NCBI GenBank assembly: GCA_910576205.1
Contig: CAJTHL010000003.1
Span: forward strand, 186,001-250,000
Source: Clostridia bacterium
GTDB lineage: Bacteria; Bacillota; Clostridia; Lachnospirales; Lachnospiraceae
Reading direction: 5' to 3'
Length of the DNA stretch: 64,000 nt
The position numbers and the translations under genes are program-made. Positions 35,201-44,175 of this stretch are shown piece after piece. The first letter of the stretch is position 1, and every line of letters starts with the position of its first letter. The notes below the pieces were generated by a model. The model did not search any database and had not been told where the DNA came from. It saw nothing but the letters and a program-made list of their open reading frames with translations.

Positions 35201-35620
35201 ATGAGAAAAAACAGTATCAAGAATACGAGGATTAACAATGAGGTCCAGCGGGAGTTGTCCAATATTATCCGCGGGGAAATCAAGGATCCCCGGATTCACC
35301 CCATGACCTCCGTGGTTGCCGTGGAGGTGGCGCCGGACTTAAAGAGCGCAAAGGCTTATATCAGCGTTCTCGGCGATCCGAAGGCCCAGGAGGATACCAT
35401 GGCAGGGCTTCGCAGCGCGGAGGGCTATATCCGCCGCGCGCTGGCCAGAAGCATAAATTTAAGAAACACGCCGGAGATCCGGTTTATCCTGGATCAGTCC
35501 ATTGAGTACGGCGTGGCTATGTCAAAGCTGATCGATTCTGTCAACCGTGAAACCAGAGAAGAGACAGCAGACGGGGACGGCGCGCAGCAGGACCTGTCCG
35601 GGGAGGATGAGGAAGCATGA
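35201..35620 (+). CDS. rbfA: Ribosome-binding factor A
   Basis: 139 residues from ATG 35201, with AAAGGA upstream; an in-frame start 18 bases earlier lacks a ribosome site. The single KH-like domain is clear: RINNEVQRELSNIIRGEIKD, then DPRIHPMTSVVAVEVAPDL, KAYISVLG, and the LRNTPEIRFILDQSIEYG end. RbfA assists late 16S rRNA processing and 30S maturation. Its end overlaps nrnA by four bases. Confidence 0.96.
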   Translation: MRKNSIKNTRINNEVQRELSNIIRGEIKDPRIHPMTSVVAVEVAPDLKSAKAYISVLGDPKAQEDTMAGLRSAEGYIRRALARSINLRNTPEIRFILDQSIEYGVAMSKLIDSVNRETREETADGDGAQQDLSGEDEEA

Positions 35621-36573
35621 TTAATCTGGCAGAAGAGATGAGAGGCGTAAAAAGCGTTGCCATATCCGGCCATATCCGGCCGGACGGCGACTGCGTAGGC
35701 GCCTGTCTGGCAGTTTACAATTATATACGGGAGCAGTACCCGGATGTGGAAGCGCAGGTTTACTTAGATCCCATACCGCAGGTGTTTTCCTTTCTCAAAG
35801 GCGCGGATGAGATCTGCCTGGTCCGGGACAGGGAAAAGAAGTACGACCTGTTTATGGGCCTGGATTCCGGTGATAAGCAGCGTCTGGGAGAATCCCTTTG
35901 CTACTTTGAGACGGCGGGGAGAACCCTTTGCATCGACCATCATATCAGCAACCAGGGCTATGCCGGGAAAAACTACATTGTGCCGGAGGCCAGCTCCACA
36001 TCGGAGCTCGTGTTTGGCATTCTGGAGGAGGAAAAGATTTCCAGGGAAGTGGCGGAGGCCCTCTATGTGGGAATCGTCCATGACACCGGCATGTTCCAGT
36101 ATTCCTGTACTTCTCCGGCTACCATGGAGACGGCCGGGAAGCTTATGGGGAAGGGCATTGATTTTACAAGAATCATAGACGATACCTTCTATAAAAAGAC
36201 CTATATCCAGAACCAGATTCTGGGAAGGGCCCTGTTGGAGAGCATTCTCCTGCTGGACGGGAAATGCATTGTGAGCCGTGTGCTGAAAAGGGACATGGAA
36301 TTTTACGGGGTAGAGCCAAAGGATCTGGACGGCATTGTCAGCCAGCTCAGGGTGACTGCAGGCGTGGAGGTGGCTATTTTCCTTTACGAGACGGATAACC
36401 AGGAGTACAAGGCAAGTCTCAGAGCCAACGGGCCGGTGGATGTGAGCCGGATCGCCGGATATTTTGGCGGCGGCGGCCATAAAAAGGCGGCCGGATGCAC
36501 CATGCATGGCAGCTTTCACGATGTGGTGAACAATCTTACTTTACATATTGAGAAACAGCTGGAAGAGGAATAA
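35617..36573 (+). CDS. nrnA: DHH/DHHA1 phosphoesterase: nanoRNase and pAp phosphatase
   Basis: 318 residues. DHH-domain metal motifs are SGHIRPDGDCVGA, MGLDSGD and CIDHHISN; the C-terminal DHHA1 motif is GGGGHKKAAG. NrnA degrades 2-5 nt RNA fragments and dephosphorylates 3'-phosphoadenosine 5'-phosphate. It is translationally coupled to rbfA (ATGA overlap) and lies immediately before truB, its usual place in the Firmicutes infB operon. Confidence 0.94.
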   Translation: MINLAEEMRGVKSVAISGHIRPDGDCVGACLAVYNYIREQYPDVEAQVYLDPIPQVFSFLKGADEICLVRDREKKYDLFMGLDSGDKQRLGESLCYFETAGRTLCIDHHISNQGYAGKNYIVPEASSTSELVFGILEEEKISREVAEALYVGIVHDTGMFQYSCTSPATMETAGKLMGKGIDFTRIIDDTFYKKTYIQNQILGRALLESILLLDGKCIVSRVLKRDMEFYGVEPKDLDGIVSQLRVTAGVEVAIFLYETDNQEYKASLRANGPVDVSRIAGYFGGGGHKKAAGCTMHGSFHDVVNNLTLHIEKQLEEE

Positions 36574-36576
36574 AGC

Positions 36577-37557
36577 GTGATAAACGGGGTAGTGAATATT
36601 TACAAGGAGGCAGGCTTTACCTCCCACGACGTGGTGGCAAAGCTTCGGGGAATGGTAAAACAGAAAAAAATCGGGCATACAGGAACTCTCGATCCGGCTG
36701 CGGAGGGAGTTCTTCCCGTGTGTCTGGGAAATGCCACGAAGCTTTGCGACCTTTTAACAGACTGGGACAAGACCTACGAGGCGGTGCTGCTGCTGGGAGT
36801 GGAGACAGACACCCAGGACTGCACGGGGCAGATACTGGGGGAATCCCCGGTGGAGGCTTCGGAGGAACAGGTGGGAAGGGCCGTTCTCTCTTTTCTGGGG
36901 GACTACGACCAGATTCCGCCCATGTACTCGGCACTTAAGGTGGGGGGAAAGAAGCTCTACGAGCTGGCCAGAGAGGGGAAAGAGGTGGAGCGCTCACCCC
37001 GGAGGGTGCAGATCTACAGCCTTGAAATCCTGCATATGGAGCTTCCCAGGGTGCGGCTTCGGGTCACCTGCTCCAAGGGCACCTATATCCGCACCCTGTG
37101 CCATGATATCGGGAAACGGCTTGGCTGCGGCGGCTGTATGGAAAGCCTGCTTCGGACAAGGGCAGGCCTCTTTGACGTGGAGAACAGCCTGCGTCTTTCC
37201 AGGCTGGAGCAGATGCTCTGCCCGGAGGGGGAGACACCGCTTTTGCCGGGGGACCCGGCTCTGGAGGAGCGGCTGGGTGAATACCTGACAAGGGTGGACG
37301 CCCTGTTTCCCGAATATGGCAGATGTGTTTTGCTGCCCCAGGGGGATAAGGCGGTCTACAATGGAAATGCCCTTGGGGAAAACCTTATTGGAGAGAAAAT
37401 TTTTGCAGGAGACGGGAAAGGAGAGTCCTGTTGGGAAAAGGGCGAACCAATACCCGTTCTGATCTATGATTCCAGGGAACGGTTTATGGGAATTTACCGC
37501 TTTATTCCCGGGGAGAATTGCTACAAGCCGGTAAAGATGTTTCTTCCCGGGCGGTAA
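36577..37557 (+). CDS. truB: tRNA pseudouridine-55 synthase
   Basis: 326 residues from GTG 36577, nine bases after GAGGA. The catalytic Asp39 lies in GHTGTLDPAAEGVLPV, followed by KTYEAVLLLG and IPPMYSALKVGGKKLYELAR, and RVTCSKGTYIRTLCHDIG. The C-terminal PUA-like part is present but divergent. TruB modifies U55 of the T loop in tRNAs. It begins three bases after nrnA. Confidence 0.95.
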   Translation: MINGVVNIYKEAGFTSHDVVAKLRGMVKQKKIGHTGTLDPAAEGVLPVCLGNATKLCDLLTDWDKTYEAVLLLGVETDTQDCTGQILGESPVEASEEQVGRAVLSFLGDYDQIPPMYSALKVGGKKLYELAREGKEVERSPRRVQIYSLEILHMELPRVRLRVTCSKGTYIRTLCHDIGKRLGCGGCMESLLRTRAGLFDVENSLRLSRLEQMLCPEGETPLLPGDPALEERLGEYLTRVDALFPEYGRCVLLPQGDKAVYNGNALGENLIGEKIFAGDGKGESCWEKGEPIPVLIYDSRERFMGIYRFIPGENCYKPVKMFLPGR

Positions 37558-37632
37558 AGGAAGCAGAGAGAGGGAAGGAACGCAGGATGTAAGCTGCAAG
37601 CGCAGCATGGACAGACACGGAGTGACAAGCGC

Positions 37633-38541
37633 ATGGAATACAGAAAGGGAACCATTGATTTTCATATAGAGGGACCTTCCGCCATTTCTCTGGGCAAGTT
37701 TGACGGCCTGCACCGGGGGCATCAGACGCTTCTTCGGAGGATTGCGGACAAGAAGGGGGAGGGTATGTCCGCCGTGATCTTCACCTTTGACTTTGGCCGG
37801 GGCCAGGGGCTGATGTTGAAAGAGGAACGGCGGCGGATGCTGGAGCAGTGGGGCGTGGACTGGATGCTGGAATGCCCCTTTGTGCCGGAGCTCTCCCATA
37901 TGGAGCCGGAGGATTTTGTGCGCCGGGTAATCCGGGACGCTCTTCACGGGGCGTATCTGGCTGTGGGCACGGATTTCCGCTTCGGGTATCAGAGAAGAGG
38001 GGACTACCGTCTTTTGCAGCAGATGGCGGCGGAATGCGGCTACGGGATTGAGGTGGTGGAAAAGGAGCAGTATCAGGGGCGGGATATTAGCAGTACCTTT
38101 ATCCGGGAGGAACTGGGGAAAGGGAATATGAAGCTGGTAAACCACCTTCTGGGATATCCTTACAGTGTTTCCGGGGAGGTGGTTCACGGCCGGGCCATCG
38201 GACGGACCCTGGGAATGCCCACCATAAACATTCTGCCCGCCCAGGGGAAGCTTCTGCCTCCTAACGGGGTATACGCCACCTTGAGCCGGATAGAGGGCAG
38301 GGACTACGAGGGAATCACCAATATCGGATACAAGCCTACGGTGGAGGGAGAGCGCCGGATGGGGGTAGAGACGTATCTCTTTGATGTGAACGAGAATCTT
38401 TACGGAAAAGAAGTGACGGTGTATTTTTTTGCCTTTGAGCGGCCTGAGCGTAAGTTTGCCTCCCTGGAGGAGCTGAAAGAGCAGCTTATGCGGGATATGG
38501 AATGGGGACGCGCTCATTTCGGGCAGGCAGAGGGAGAATGA
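37633..38541 (+). CDS. ribF: Bifunctional riboflavin kinase / FAD synthetase
   Basis: 302 residues. N-terminal nucleotidyltransferase: SLGKFDGLHRGHQTLLRR with the HxGH-type motif, and ISSTFIREEL. C-terminal kinase: GRTLGMPTINI and NGVYATL, with the conserved Thr of PTINI and the catalytic Glu in GVETYLFD. It makes FMN and then FAD from riboflavin. A 75-base gap after truB has no terminator, so it is probably the last gene of the operon. Confidence 0.95.
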   Translation: MEYRKGTIDFHIEGPSAISLGKFDGLHRGHQTLLRRIADKKGEGMSAVIFTFDFGRGQGLMLKEERRRMLEQWGVDWMLECPFVPELSHMEPEDFVRRVIRDALHGAYLAVGTDFRFGYQRRGDYRLLQQMAAECGYGIEVVEKEQYQGRDISSTFIREELGKGNMKLVNHLLGYPYSVSGEVVHGRAIGRTLGMPTINILPAQGKLLPPNGVYATLSRIEGRDYEGITNIGYKPTVEGERRMGVETYLFDVNENLYGKEVTVYFFAFERPERKFASLEELKEQLMRDMEWGRAHFGQAEGE

Positions 38542-38751
38542 AGAAGCGGTTTCAGACAGCTTGAAAAATATTTTCTTGCTATACGGCGGGATTTATATTA
38601 AAGTAAATATGCATACTTATTGGATTGTCAATGTCCGGTGAGGAATAGAAGAAAGTCTGATGTGATAAAGCACAGCCGGCCGTTATAAGCGCCGGAGAAC
38701 AGGTGAAGCCGCAGGCGTCTGCCTGCGCGGGAGGGAACAAAGGAGAAAAAT

Positions 38752-40371
38752 ATGGATGTAAGCATTATTCTGGGACTGATAGGAGGACTGGGATTATTCC
38801 TCTATGGAATGAAGCTGATGAGCGACGGTCTGGAAAAGGCGGCAGGAGCAAAACTCCGGGGAATACTGGAGCTCTTTACCAAAAACCGGTTTATAGGTAC
38901 CCTGGTGGGTATGGTGTTCTGCGCCATTATACAGTCCTCCAGTGCCACGACGGTTATGGTGGTGAGTTTTGTAAACTCGGGGTTAATGACCCTGTCCCAG
39001 GCAGCCGGTGTGATTATGGGAGCCAATATCGGTACCACCATCACTTCCCAATTAGTGGCCTTTAATCTGTCGGAGGTGGCTCCTTTGTTTCTCATGGCCG
39101 GCGTGATTATGGTCATGTTCTGCAAGAAACCCATGGTGAAAAAGGTGGGTGAGGTGGTTCTTGGATTCGGCATCCTGTTTATGGGGCTTGCCACCATGTC
39201 CGGCAGTATGTCCTCGCTTCGGGAGTCGCCGGTGATTGTGGATGTGCTGAGTTCTTTGAGCAATCCTGTGCTGGCGGTGTTTACGGGATTTCTGATTACG
39301 GCTATTATCCAGAGCTCTTCCGTGACGGTCAGCATCCTGCTTCTGATGGCCCAGCAGGGGCTTATCGACCTGGGAATCTGCTTCTATGTGATTCTGGGCT
39401 GTAACATCGGCGCCTGTACCTCAGCGCTGCTGGCAGGACTTAGCGGAAAGAAGGACGCCAAGCGGGCGGCCCTGATTCATTTCCTGTTTAATGTATTCGG
39501 CACTCTTTTGATGATGCTTGTTCTGCCCTTTACCTCCCAGTGGATGGAGGGATTCTTCATGGGGATTTCCGGCGGCAATGTAGGCCGTGCGGTGGCTAAT
39601 ACCCACACTATCTTCAAGGTGGTGCAGGTGATTGTGCTGTTCCCGCTGGCAGGATGGATCGTGAAGCTTACCTATCTTCTGGTACCTGGAAAGGATGGGG
39701 AGGATGAAAAGGAGTTCGAGCTGCTCTATATTGGTAAGAAAAATGTATTCTCCCCGGCTACAGCCGTGGTGGAGGTCACAAAGGAGCTGGAGCATATGGG
39801 ACAGCTTGCCTACACCAATTTAAACCGGGCCATGAACGCCCTTATCACCCTGGATGAGGAGGATATCGCGGAGGTTTACCGGGTGGAGGAGCACATTAAT
39901 TTCCTGAACCATGCCATTACGGATTACCTGGTGAAGATCAACCAGACGACCCTTCCTGTGGAGGACGCCAAGAGCATCGGCGGGCTCTTCCATGTGGTCA
40001 ACGATATCGAGCGCATCGGCGACCACGCGGAGAACGTGGCGGACGCGGCCCAGCAGCGGATCGACGAGAATATCAATATCAGCAAGGTGGCTGTCCACGA
40101 GCTGGGAGAGATTATGGAGCCTGTCAACAAGATCCTCCAGTACGCGCTGGAAACTTTTTCCAAAAACAACCGGGAACATGTGCAGGAGATCCTGGAGATC
40201 GAGGATCATATCGACCACCTGGAGAAGAAGCTGCAGCAGTCCCATGTGGACCGCCTCACCCAGAACCAGTGTACGCCCGCAGGGGGCATGATCTTCTCGG
40301 ATATTGTTTCGGGGCTGGAGCGTGTGGCGGACCATTCCACCAACATTGCCTTCGCTATCTTAGATGAATGA
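38752..40371 (+). CDS. Na/Pi cotransporter family protein with PhoU-like C-terminal domain
   Basis: 539 residues. Residues about 1-315 form an NptA-type membrane domain with two inverted repeats, each holding a glutamine/serine motif: FCAIIQSSSATTVMVV and LITAIIQSSSVTVSIL, with GANIGTT and GCNIGAC. Residues about 340-539 are a PhoU-like helical domain (HVVNDIERIGDHAENVADA). Family knowledge: sodium-coupled phosphate uptake or export, with the PhoU part probably regulating flux. An AAAGGAGA site precedes ATG 38752. The preceding 210 bases hold no clear promoter. Confidence 0.92.
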   Translation: MDVSIILGLIGGLGLFLYGMKLMSDGLEKAAGAKLRGILELFTKNRFIGTLVGMVFCAIIQSSSATTVMVVSFVNSGLMTLSQAAGVIMGANIGTTITSQLVAFNLSEVAPLFLMAGVIMVMFCKKPMVKKVGEVVLGFGILFMGLATMSGSMSSLRESPVIVDVLSSLSNPVLAVFTGFLITAIIQSSSVTVSILLLMAQQGLIDLGICFYVILGCNIGACTSALLAGLSGKKDAKRAALIHFLFNVFGTLLMMLVLPFTSQWMEGFFMGISGGNVGRAVANTHTIFKVVQVIVLFPLAGWIVKLTYLLVPGKDGEDEKEFELLYIGKKNVFSPATAVVEVTKELEHMGQLAYTNLNRAMNALITLDEEDIAEVYRVEEHINFLNHAITDYLVKINQTTLPVEDAKSIGGLFHVVNDIERIGDHAENVADAAQQRIDENINISKVAVHELGEIMEPVNKILQYALETFSKNNREHVQEILEIEDHIDHLEKKLQQSHVDRLTQNQCTPAGGMIFSDIVSGLERVADHSTNIAFAILDE

Positions 40372-40862
40372 TGATGAAATTCTTTTATTATGTCTTTGTC
40401 CGGCCGGCGCTCTTTCTGCTCCGGCTGGCGTTTCTGCCTGTGAAGCTGTTTTGCAGGCTGTTTTCCTGGATCTTATCGAAAATTTCAAAGTCCTGGGCCT
40501 TCCGCCACGCGGATCTGGACGCCATGGACGGCTGGGAGTTTGAGGAGTACGCGGCGCAGCTTCTGCGGCGGAGCGGCTTTCACCATGTGGAGGTCACCCG
40601 GGGCAGCGGCGACCAGGGGGTGGATATCCTGGCCATGCGGGACGAAAGATCCTACGCCGTCCAGTGCAAGCACTACGCGGGCAAGGTGCCCAACAAGGCC
40701 GTGCAGGAGGCCTATGCCGGGGCTCAGTTTTACGGCTGCGACGTGGCCGTAGTGCTCACGAACAGCTACTTCTTCCCCTCAGCCCTGGAGCTGGGGGATT
40801 CTATCGGGGTGGAGTTGTGGGACCGGGATACTCTGCGACGGATGGTGCGGGGGGAGTTCTGA
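40368..40862 (+). CDS. Membrane-anchored Mrr-type PD-(D/E)xK nuclease-like protein
   Basis: 164 residues; three consecutive ATG codons, the first overlapping the transporter stop. Residues about 4-40 are strongly hydrophobic (YYVFVRPALFLLRLAFLP), a likely membrane anchor. Residues about 55-160 match the Mrr_cat fold: MDGWEFEEYAAQLLRRSGF, then GSGDQGVDILA and YAVQCKHYAGKVPNKAVQEA, giving the D-x(n)-QxK nuclease core; NSYFFPSALELGDSIGVELWD closes the domain. Soluble Mrr cleaves methylated foreign DNA; membrane-bound versions are widespread in Clostridia with unknown roles. Coupling to a phosphate transporter gives no hint. Confidence 0.85.
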   Translation: MMMKFFYYVFVRPALFLLRLAFLPVKLFCRLFSWILSKISKSWAFRHADLDAMDGWEFEEYAAQLLRRSGFHHVEVTRGSGDQGVDILAMRDERSYAVQCKHYAGKVPNKAVQEAYAGAQFYGCDVAVVLTNSYFFPSALELGDSIGVELWDRDTLRRMVRGEF

Positions 40863-40887
40863 GAGAAAAATGAAACGGGTTAGTCTT

Positions 40888-40928
40888 AAGCGTGGGTGTA
40901 GCTTTGTCTATGCCTGCGCTTGTTTTTT
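40888..40928 (+). terminator. Probable terminator after the Mrr-like gene
   Basis: AAGCG (40888-40892) and CGCTT (40917-40921), with GGG/CC pairs inside the stem, followed by six T (40923-40928). The stem has mismatches. Confidence 0.55.
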
Positions 40929-40929
40929 C

Positions 40930-40958
40930 TTGTGTATTGTTTACATTTGTATTATAAT
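40930..40958 (+). promoter_or_regulatory. Promoter of the RHH-TIR-SPFH locus
   Basis: TTGTGT (40930-40935) and TATAAT (40953-40958), 17-base spacer; a GGGGGG-type ribosome site follows 12 bases later, so the leader is very short. Confidence 0.65.
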
Positions 40959-40982
40959 GATAAGAAAAAGGGGGGTGGCTTC

Positions 40983-41195
40983 GTGGAAATGCCGAAATTT
41001 AGGATTGAACCGAAAAAATACATGGAGGAATCCACCGTTGTCTCCATGAGGATGCCCCGCGACATGGTCCGGGAGCTGGATGGGATCGCCAATACAACAG
41101 GATATACAAGGACGGAGCTTATGATGCTGTGCCTTGAATTTTCCCTAAAGCATATGGAGGTTGTACAGAAAGAGTCTAAGGAGAGGGTGGAGTAA
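40983..41195 (+). CDS. Small ribbon-helix-helix DNA-binding protein
   Basis: 70 residues from GTG 40983 (an ATG two codons later is also possible), a few bases after AAGGGGGGTGG. The segment STVVSMRMPRDMVRELDGIA, followed by TRTELMMLCLEFSLKHM, is an Arc/MetJ-type ribbon-helix-helix: a basic beta strand followed by two helices. It should bind DNA as a dimer. It is the first gene after the promoter and ends one base before the TIR gene, so it most likely autoregulates the locus. I see no toxin partner of typical size. Confidence 0.78.
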   Translation: MEMPKFRIEPKKYMEESTVVSMRMPRDMVRELDGIANTTGYTRTELMMLCLEFSLKHMEVVQKESKERVE

Positions 41196-41196
41196 G

Positions 41197-44151
41197 ATGA
41201 ACATTATCAAATGTAAAATGTGCGGCGGGGACATGAAGCTGTCCCCGGATAAGAGCCTGGGGATCTGTGAGTATTGCGGTTCCACCATGACGCTTCCCAA
41301 AGTCGGCGACCAGCAGCGGGCGGCGGCCTTTGACAGGGGAAACCATTTCCGCCGGGTGGGGGAGTTTGACAAGGCCCTGTCAGTCTATGAGCGGATCATC
41401 ATGGAGGATGAGGACGACGCGGAGGCCCACTGGTGCTGCGCTCTGTGCCGGTTTGGCATCGAATATGTGCAGGATCCCGCCAGCGGGGAGTATCTGCCAA
41501 CCTGCCAGCGGGCAAGCTTCGACAGCTTTCTGGAGGATGTGGATTACAGGGCAGCCCTGAATTACGCCGATGCCGTCGCAAGGGAGCAGTACCAGAAGGA
41601 CGGCGAACAGATCGCCGCCGTCCAGAGAGGGATCCTGGCCACGGTGCAGAAGGAAGAGCCCTTCGATGTGTTTCTCTGCTATAAAGAATCCAGGGAGGAC
41701 GGGCAGCGCACAGTGGACTCCACCCTGGCCCAGGATATCTACTACCGCCTTACCGAGCAGGGAAGGAGGGTGTTTTTTGCCCGCATCACCCTGGAGGACA
41801 AGGCCGGACAGGAGTATGAGCCCTACATATTTGCGGCCCTTCACTCCGCCAGGGTCATGGTGGTGGTAGGCACGCGGCCGGAATATCTGAACGCGGTGTG
41901 GGTAAAGAATGAGTGGAGCCGTTATCTGGCGCTTATGAAACAGGACCGGAAGAGGCTTCTGATCCCCTGTTACCGGGATATGGATCCCTATGATCTCCCG
42001 GAACAGCTCTCGGTCTTGCAGGCCTATGACATGGGGGAGATCGGATTTATCCAGGATCTGATCCGGGGAGTGGCCAAGGTGCTGGACGGTGAAAAAAAGC
42101 CGGAACCAAAGGAGGAGGAGCCAGACCGGAACGAGGGAAACGTCAGCTTTACCGCCCTTCTTAAAAGAGGGTATATGTCCCTGGAGGATCATGAGTGGAA
42201 AAAGGCAGACGATTTTTTTGAGCAGGTGCTGAACCTGGATGCGGAGTGTGCCCAGGCGTATTTTGGAAAGGCCCTGGCCGCCCGCCAGTGCGCATCGGCC
42301 CAGGAGTTTGCGCAGAAGGAGAAGAAGGTGACCACTCCGGGGAAGGGTGCGTCGCTGGTTGCGTGTCCCGAAAACGAGGAGGTTATAGCCGCGGCGGTAA
42401 GAGAATACCAGATCCCCGGCTTTCTGACAGAGGATATGATCCGTGGGCAATTCCAGAAGTTTAACCGGAATTATGAGTCCGCCGCCGACGCCAGACGGCG
42501 TGAGCTGGAAAAAAAGAGGGAAGCCTTGGCTGCGGACAAGCTGCTGGTCCGCACGGAACGGTACGCGAAGGACGCGTTTGCGGAAGAGTTTAGGGAGATA
42601 CAGAAAGAAATATCTGATGCCTATGAGCTGTGGGTCAAAAGGGGCGGGGAAAAGGACGCGGAACGCGCGGAGCGCGTCACAGAGAAATACGCAGAGTTTC
42701 TGGAAAAGACAAAAGAGAGTATTGCGCAGCAGTACAATGCCCGGCAGGAGGAGATGGCGGACAGCTATGCCAGCGCATGTAAGGTTCTGGAGGAGGCCGG
42801 GAAAGATACGGAGGATGTGGAGAAGGCCCAGGCGTCTGTTATAAAACTGCGCCAGGCGGCCAGACAGCTCCGTACACTGGACTGGTATAAGGACAGTCTG
42901 GAGCAGGCGGAAAAGTGTGAGCAGGAGGCCGGGCGTATCGACCAGGAAGTGCGGGTGGAGCTTGAGCGGCTGCGGGCTTTGAGAGATAAGGAATATGAGA
43001 GGGAGAGTGCGCGGAGACGTAAGATCAGTATTATCAAAGGTGTTACTGTTGTTACGGTTATTGTTATTGCTTTGGTGATAACCCAGGTGATTATTCCAGA
43101 AAATGAATACAGAGGAGCCGAAAGGTTGCTGGCGGAAGGAAATTATGAGGAAGCGATCGCAGGCTTTGTGGCTCTGGAGGATTATAGGGATGCGGCAGAA
43201 CGGGCACTACAAACAAAGTATGAATGGGCCGAGAAATTGGAGGAAAGCGGTGAAAGTGGTGGCGCAGCCATAGTTTTTGGAGAATTGGGAGATTATAAGG
43301 ATGCCAAAGAGCGTGGCCAGGATATCTGGAGCCAGTATAGACATGAGGTGATTGCTGTTGGAAATGGATTTGTAATAGGATTAAAATCGAATGGAAAAGC
43401 CATAGGTGTTGGAGAGAATAATAAAGGACAGTGTGATGTTAACAATTGGACAGATATTGTGGCAGTTTCTGCTGGAGAGAACCATGCAGTAGGATTGAAA
43501 TCAGATGGTACGGTAATGGCAGCGGGGAGAGGGGCTCCAGGGCAGTGTAATGTTGGTGATTGGACAGACATTATAGCGGTTTCGGCGGGAAAAGCCCATA
43601 CGGTAGGATTGAAATCTAATGGCACTGTAATAGCAGTAGGATCGAATAAATTTGGCCAATGTAATGTTGATGATTGGACCGATATAGTGGAAGTTTATGC
43701 AAAGGACGACATTACCGTTGGTTTAAAATCAGATGGAAGCGTGATGTTTACAGGAACCTGTAGTTATGATGTGAGAGGATTAAGCGCCTGGGAAAATATT
43801 ACGGCGATCGCCATTGGAAACGGACGTATTGTAGGTTTAAAATCAGATGGCAGTGTGGTAGCAGTGGGATATGGCCAGATTAATGTGAAGAATTGGGAGA
43901 ATATAGTTGCGATATCCGCTGGAAAAGGATATACAGTTGGATTGAAATCAGATGGCATGGTGTTGGCAGTGGGAAAAATTGATGATGAGGATCTAAATAA
44001 AATCTGCAGATTGAAAAATATTGTTGCGGTTTTTGCTGGAGATATGGCTGTAGTTGGCTTGAGATCAAATGGTACTACGGCAATTATAAGTGACAGAGAA
44101 GACGTGCGACGCAATGTGAGCCAATGGACCGACATAAAAATACCCCAATAA
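41197..44151 (+). CDS. Zinc-ribbon / TIR / coiled / membrane / RCC1-repeat protein
   Basis: 984 residues from ATG 41197. In order: zinc ribbon (CKMCGG and CEYCG, residues 6-30); TPR-like helices (45-125); TIR-like domain (about 155-290; FDVFLCYKESREDGQRTV, then VFFARITLEDKAGQEYEPYI and NAVWVKNEWSRYL); a TPR and long charged coil (330-605); one membrane helix (609-633); a short TPR (640-700); and about seven RCC1-like repeats of 35-40 residues (VGLKSDGTVMAAG followed by QCNV-type turns, 714-984). The TIR side should be cytosolic and the RCC1 propeller outside. TIR domains often hydrolyse NAD; I cannot place the usual catalytic Glu with confidence. From about 43020 the DNA is much richer in A+T than before, so the RCC1 part may have been added later. 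Function unknown. Confidence 0.85.
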   Translation: MNIIKCKMCGGDMKLSPDKSLGICEYCGSTMTLPKVGDQQRAAAFDRGNHFRRVGEFDKALSVYERIIMEDEDDAEAHWCCALCRFGIEYVQDPASGEYLPTCQRASFDSFLEDVDYRAALNYADAVAREQYQKDGEQIAAVQRGILATVQKEEPFDVFLCYKESREDGQRTVDSTLAQDIYYRLTEQGRRVFFARITLEDKAGQEYEPYIFAALHSARVMVVVGTRPEYLNAVWVKNEWSRYLALMKQDRKRLLIPCYRDMDPYDLPEQLSVLQAYDMGEIGFIQDLIRGVAKVLDGEKKPEPKEEEPDRNEGNVSFTALLKRGYMSLEDHEWKKADDFFEQVLNLDAECAQAYFGKALAARQCASAQEFAQKEKKVTTPGKGASLVACPENEEVIAAAVREYQIPGFLTEDMIRGQFQKFNRNYESAADARRRELEKKREALAADKLLVRTERYAKDAFAEEFREIQKEISDAYELWVKRGGEKDAERAERVTEKYAEFLEKTKESIAQQYNARQEEMADSYASACKVLEEAGKDTEDVEKAQASVIKLRQAARQLRTLDWYKDSLEQAEKCEQEAGRIDQEVRVELERLRALRDKEYERESARRRKISIIKGVTVVTVIVIALVITQVIIPENEYRGAERLLAEGNYEEAIAGFVALEDYRDAAERALQTKYEWAEKLEESGESGGAAIVFGELGDYKDAKERGQDIWSQYRHEVIAVGNGFVIGLKSNGKAIGVGENNKGQCDVNNWTDIVAVSAGENHAVGLKSDGTVMAAGRGAPGQCNVGDWTDIIAVSAGKAHTVGLKSNGTVIAVGSNKFGQCNVDDWTDIVEVYAKDDITVGLKSDGSVMFTGTCSYDVRGLSAWENITAIAIGNGRIVGLKSDGSVVAVGYGQINVKNWENIVAISAGKGYTVGLKSDGMVLAVGKIDDEDLNKICRLKNIVAVFAGDMAVVGLRSNGTTAIISDREDVRRNVSQWTDIKIPQ

Positions 44152-44175
44152 ACGAAAAAGGAGAGGAGCAACACC

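Noticed and set aside
36994-38517. 507-codon reverse reading frame across truB and ribF
   Set aside because: It is the antisense of two conserved genes in a well-known operon; long shadows are expected at this GC content.
38560-38620. Promoter for the Na/Pi transporter (TTGCTA and nearby AT-rich hexamers)
   Set aside because: No -10 hexamer lies at 16-18 bases from the TTGCTA; evidence too weak to list.
41380-42450. 356-codon reverse reading frame in the TIR gene
   Set aside because: Antisense of the TIR and TPR regions; no independent signals.
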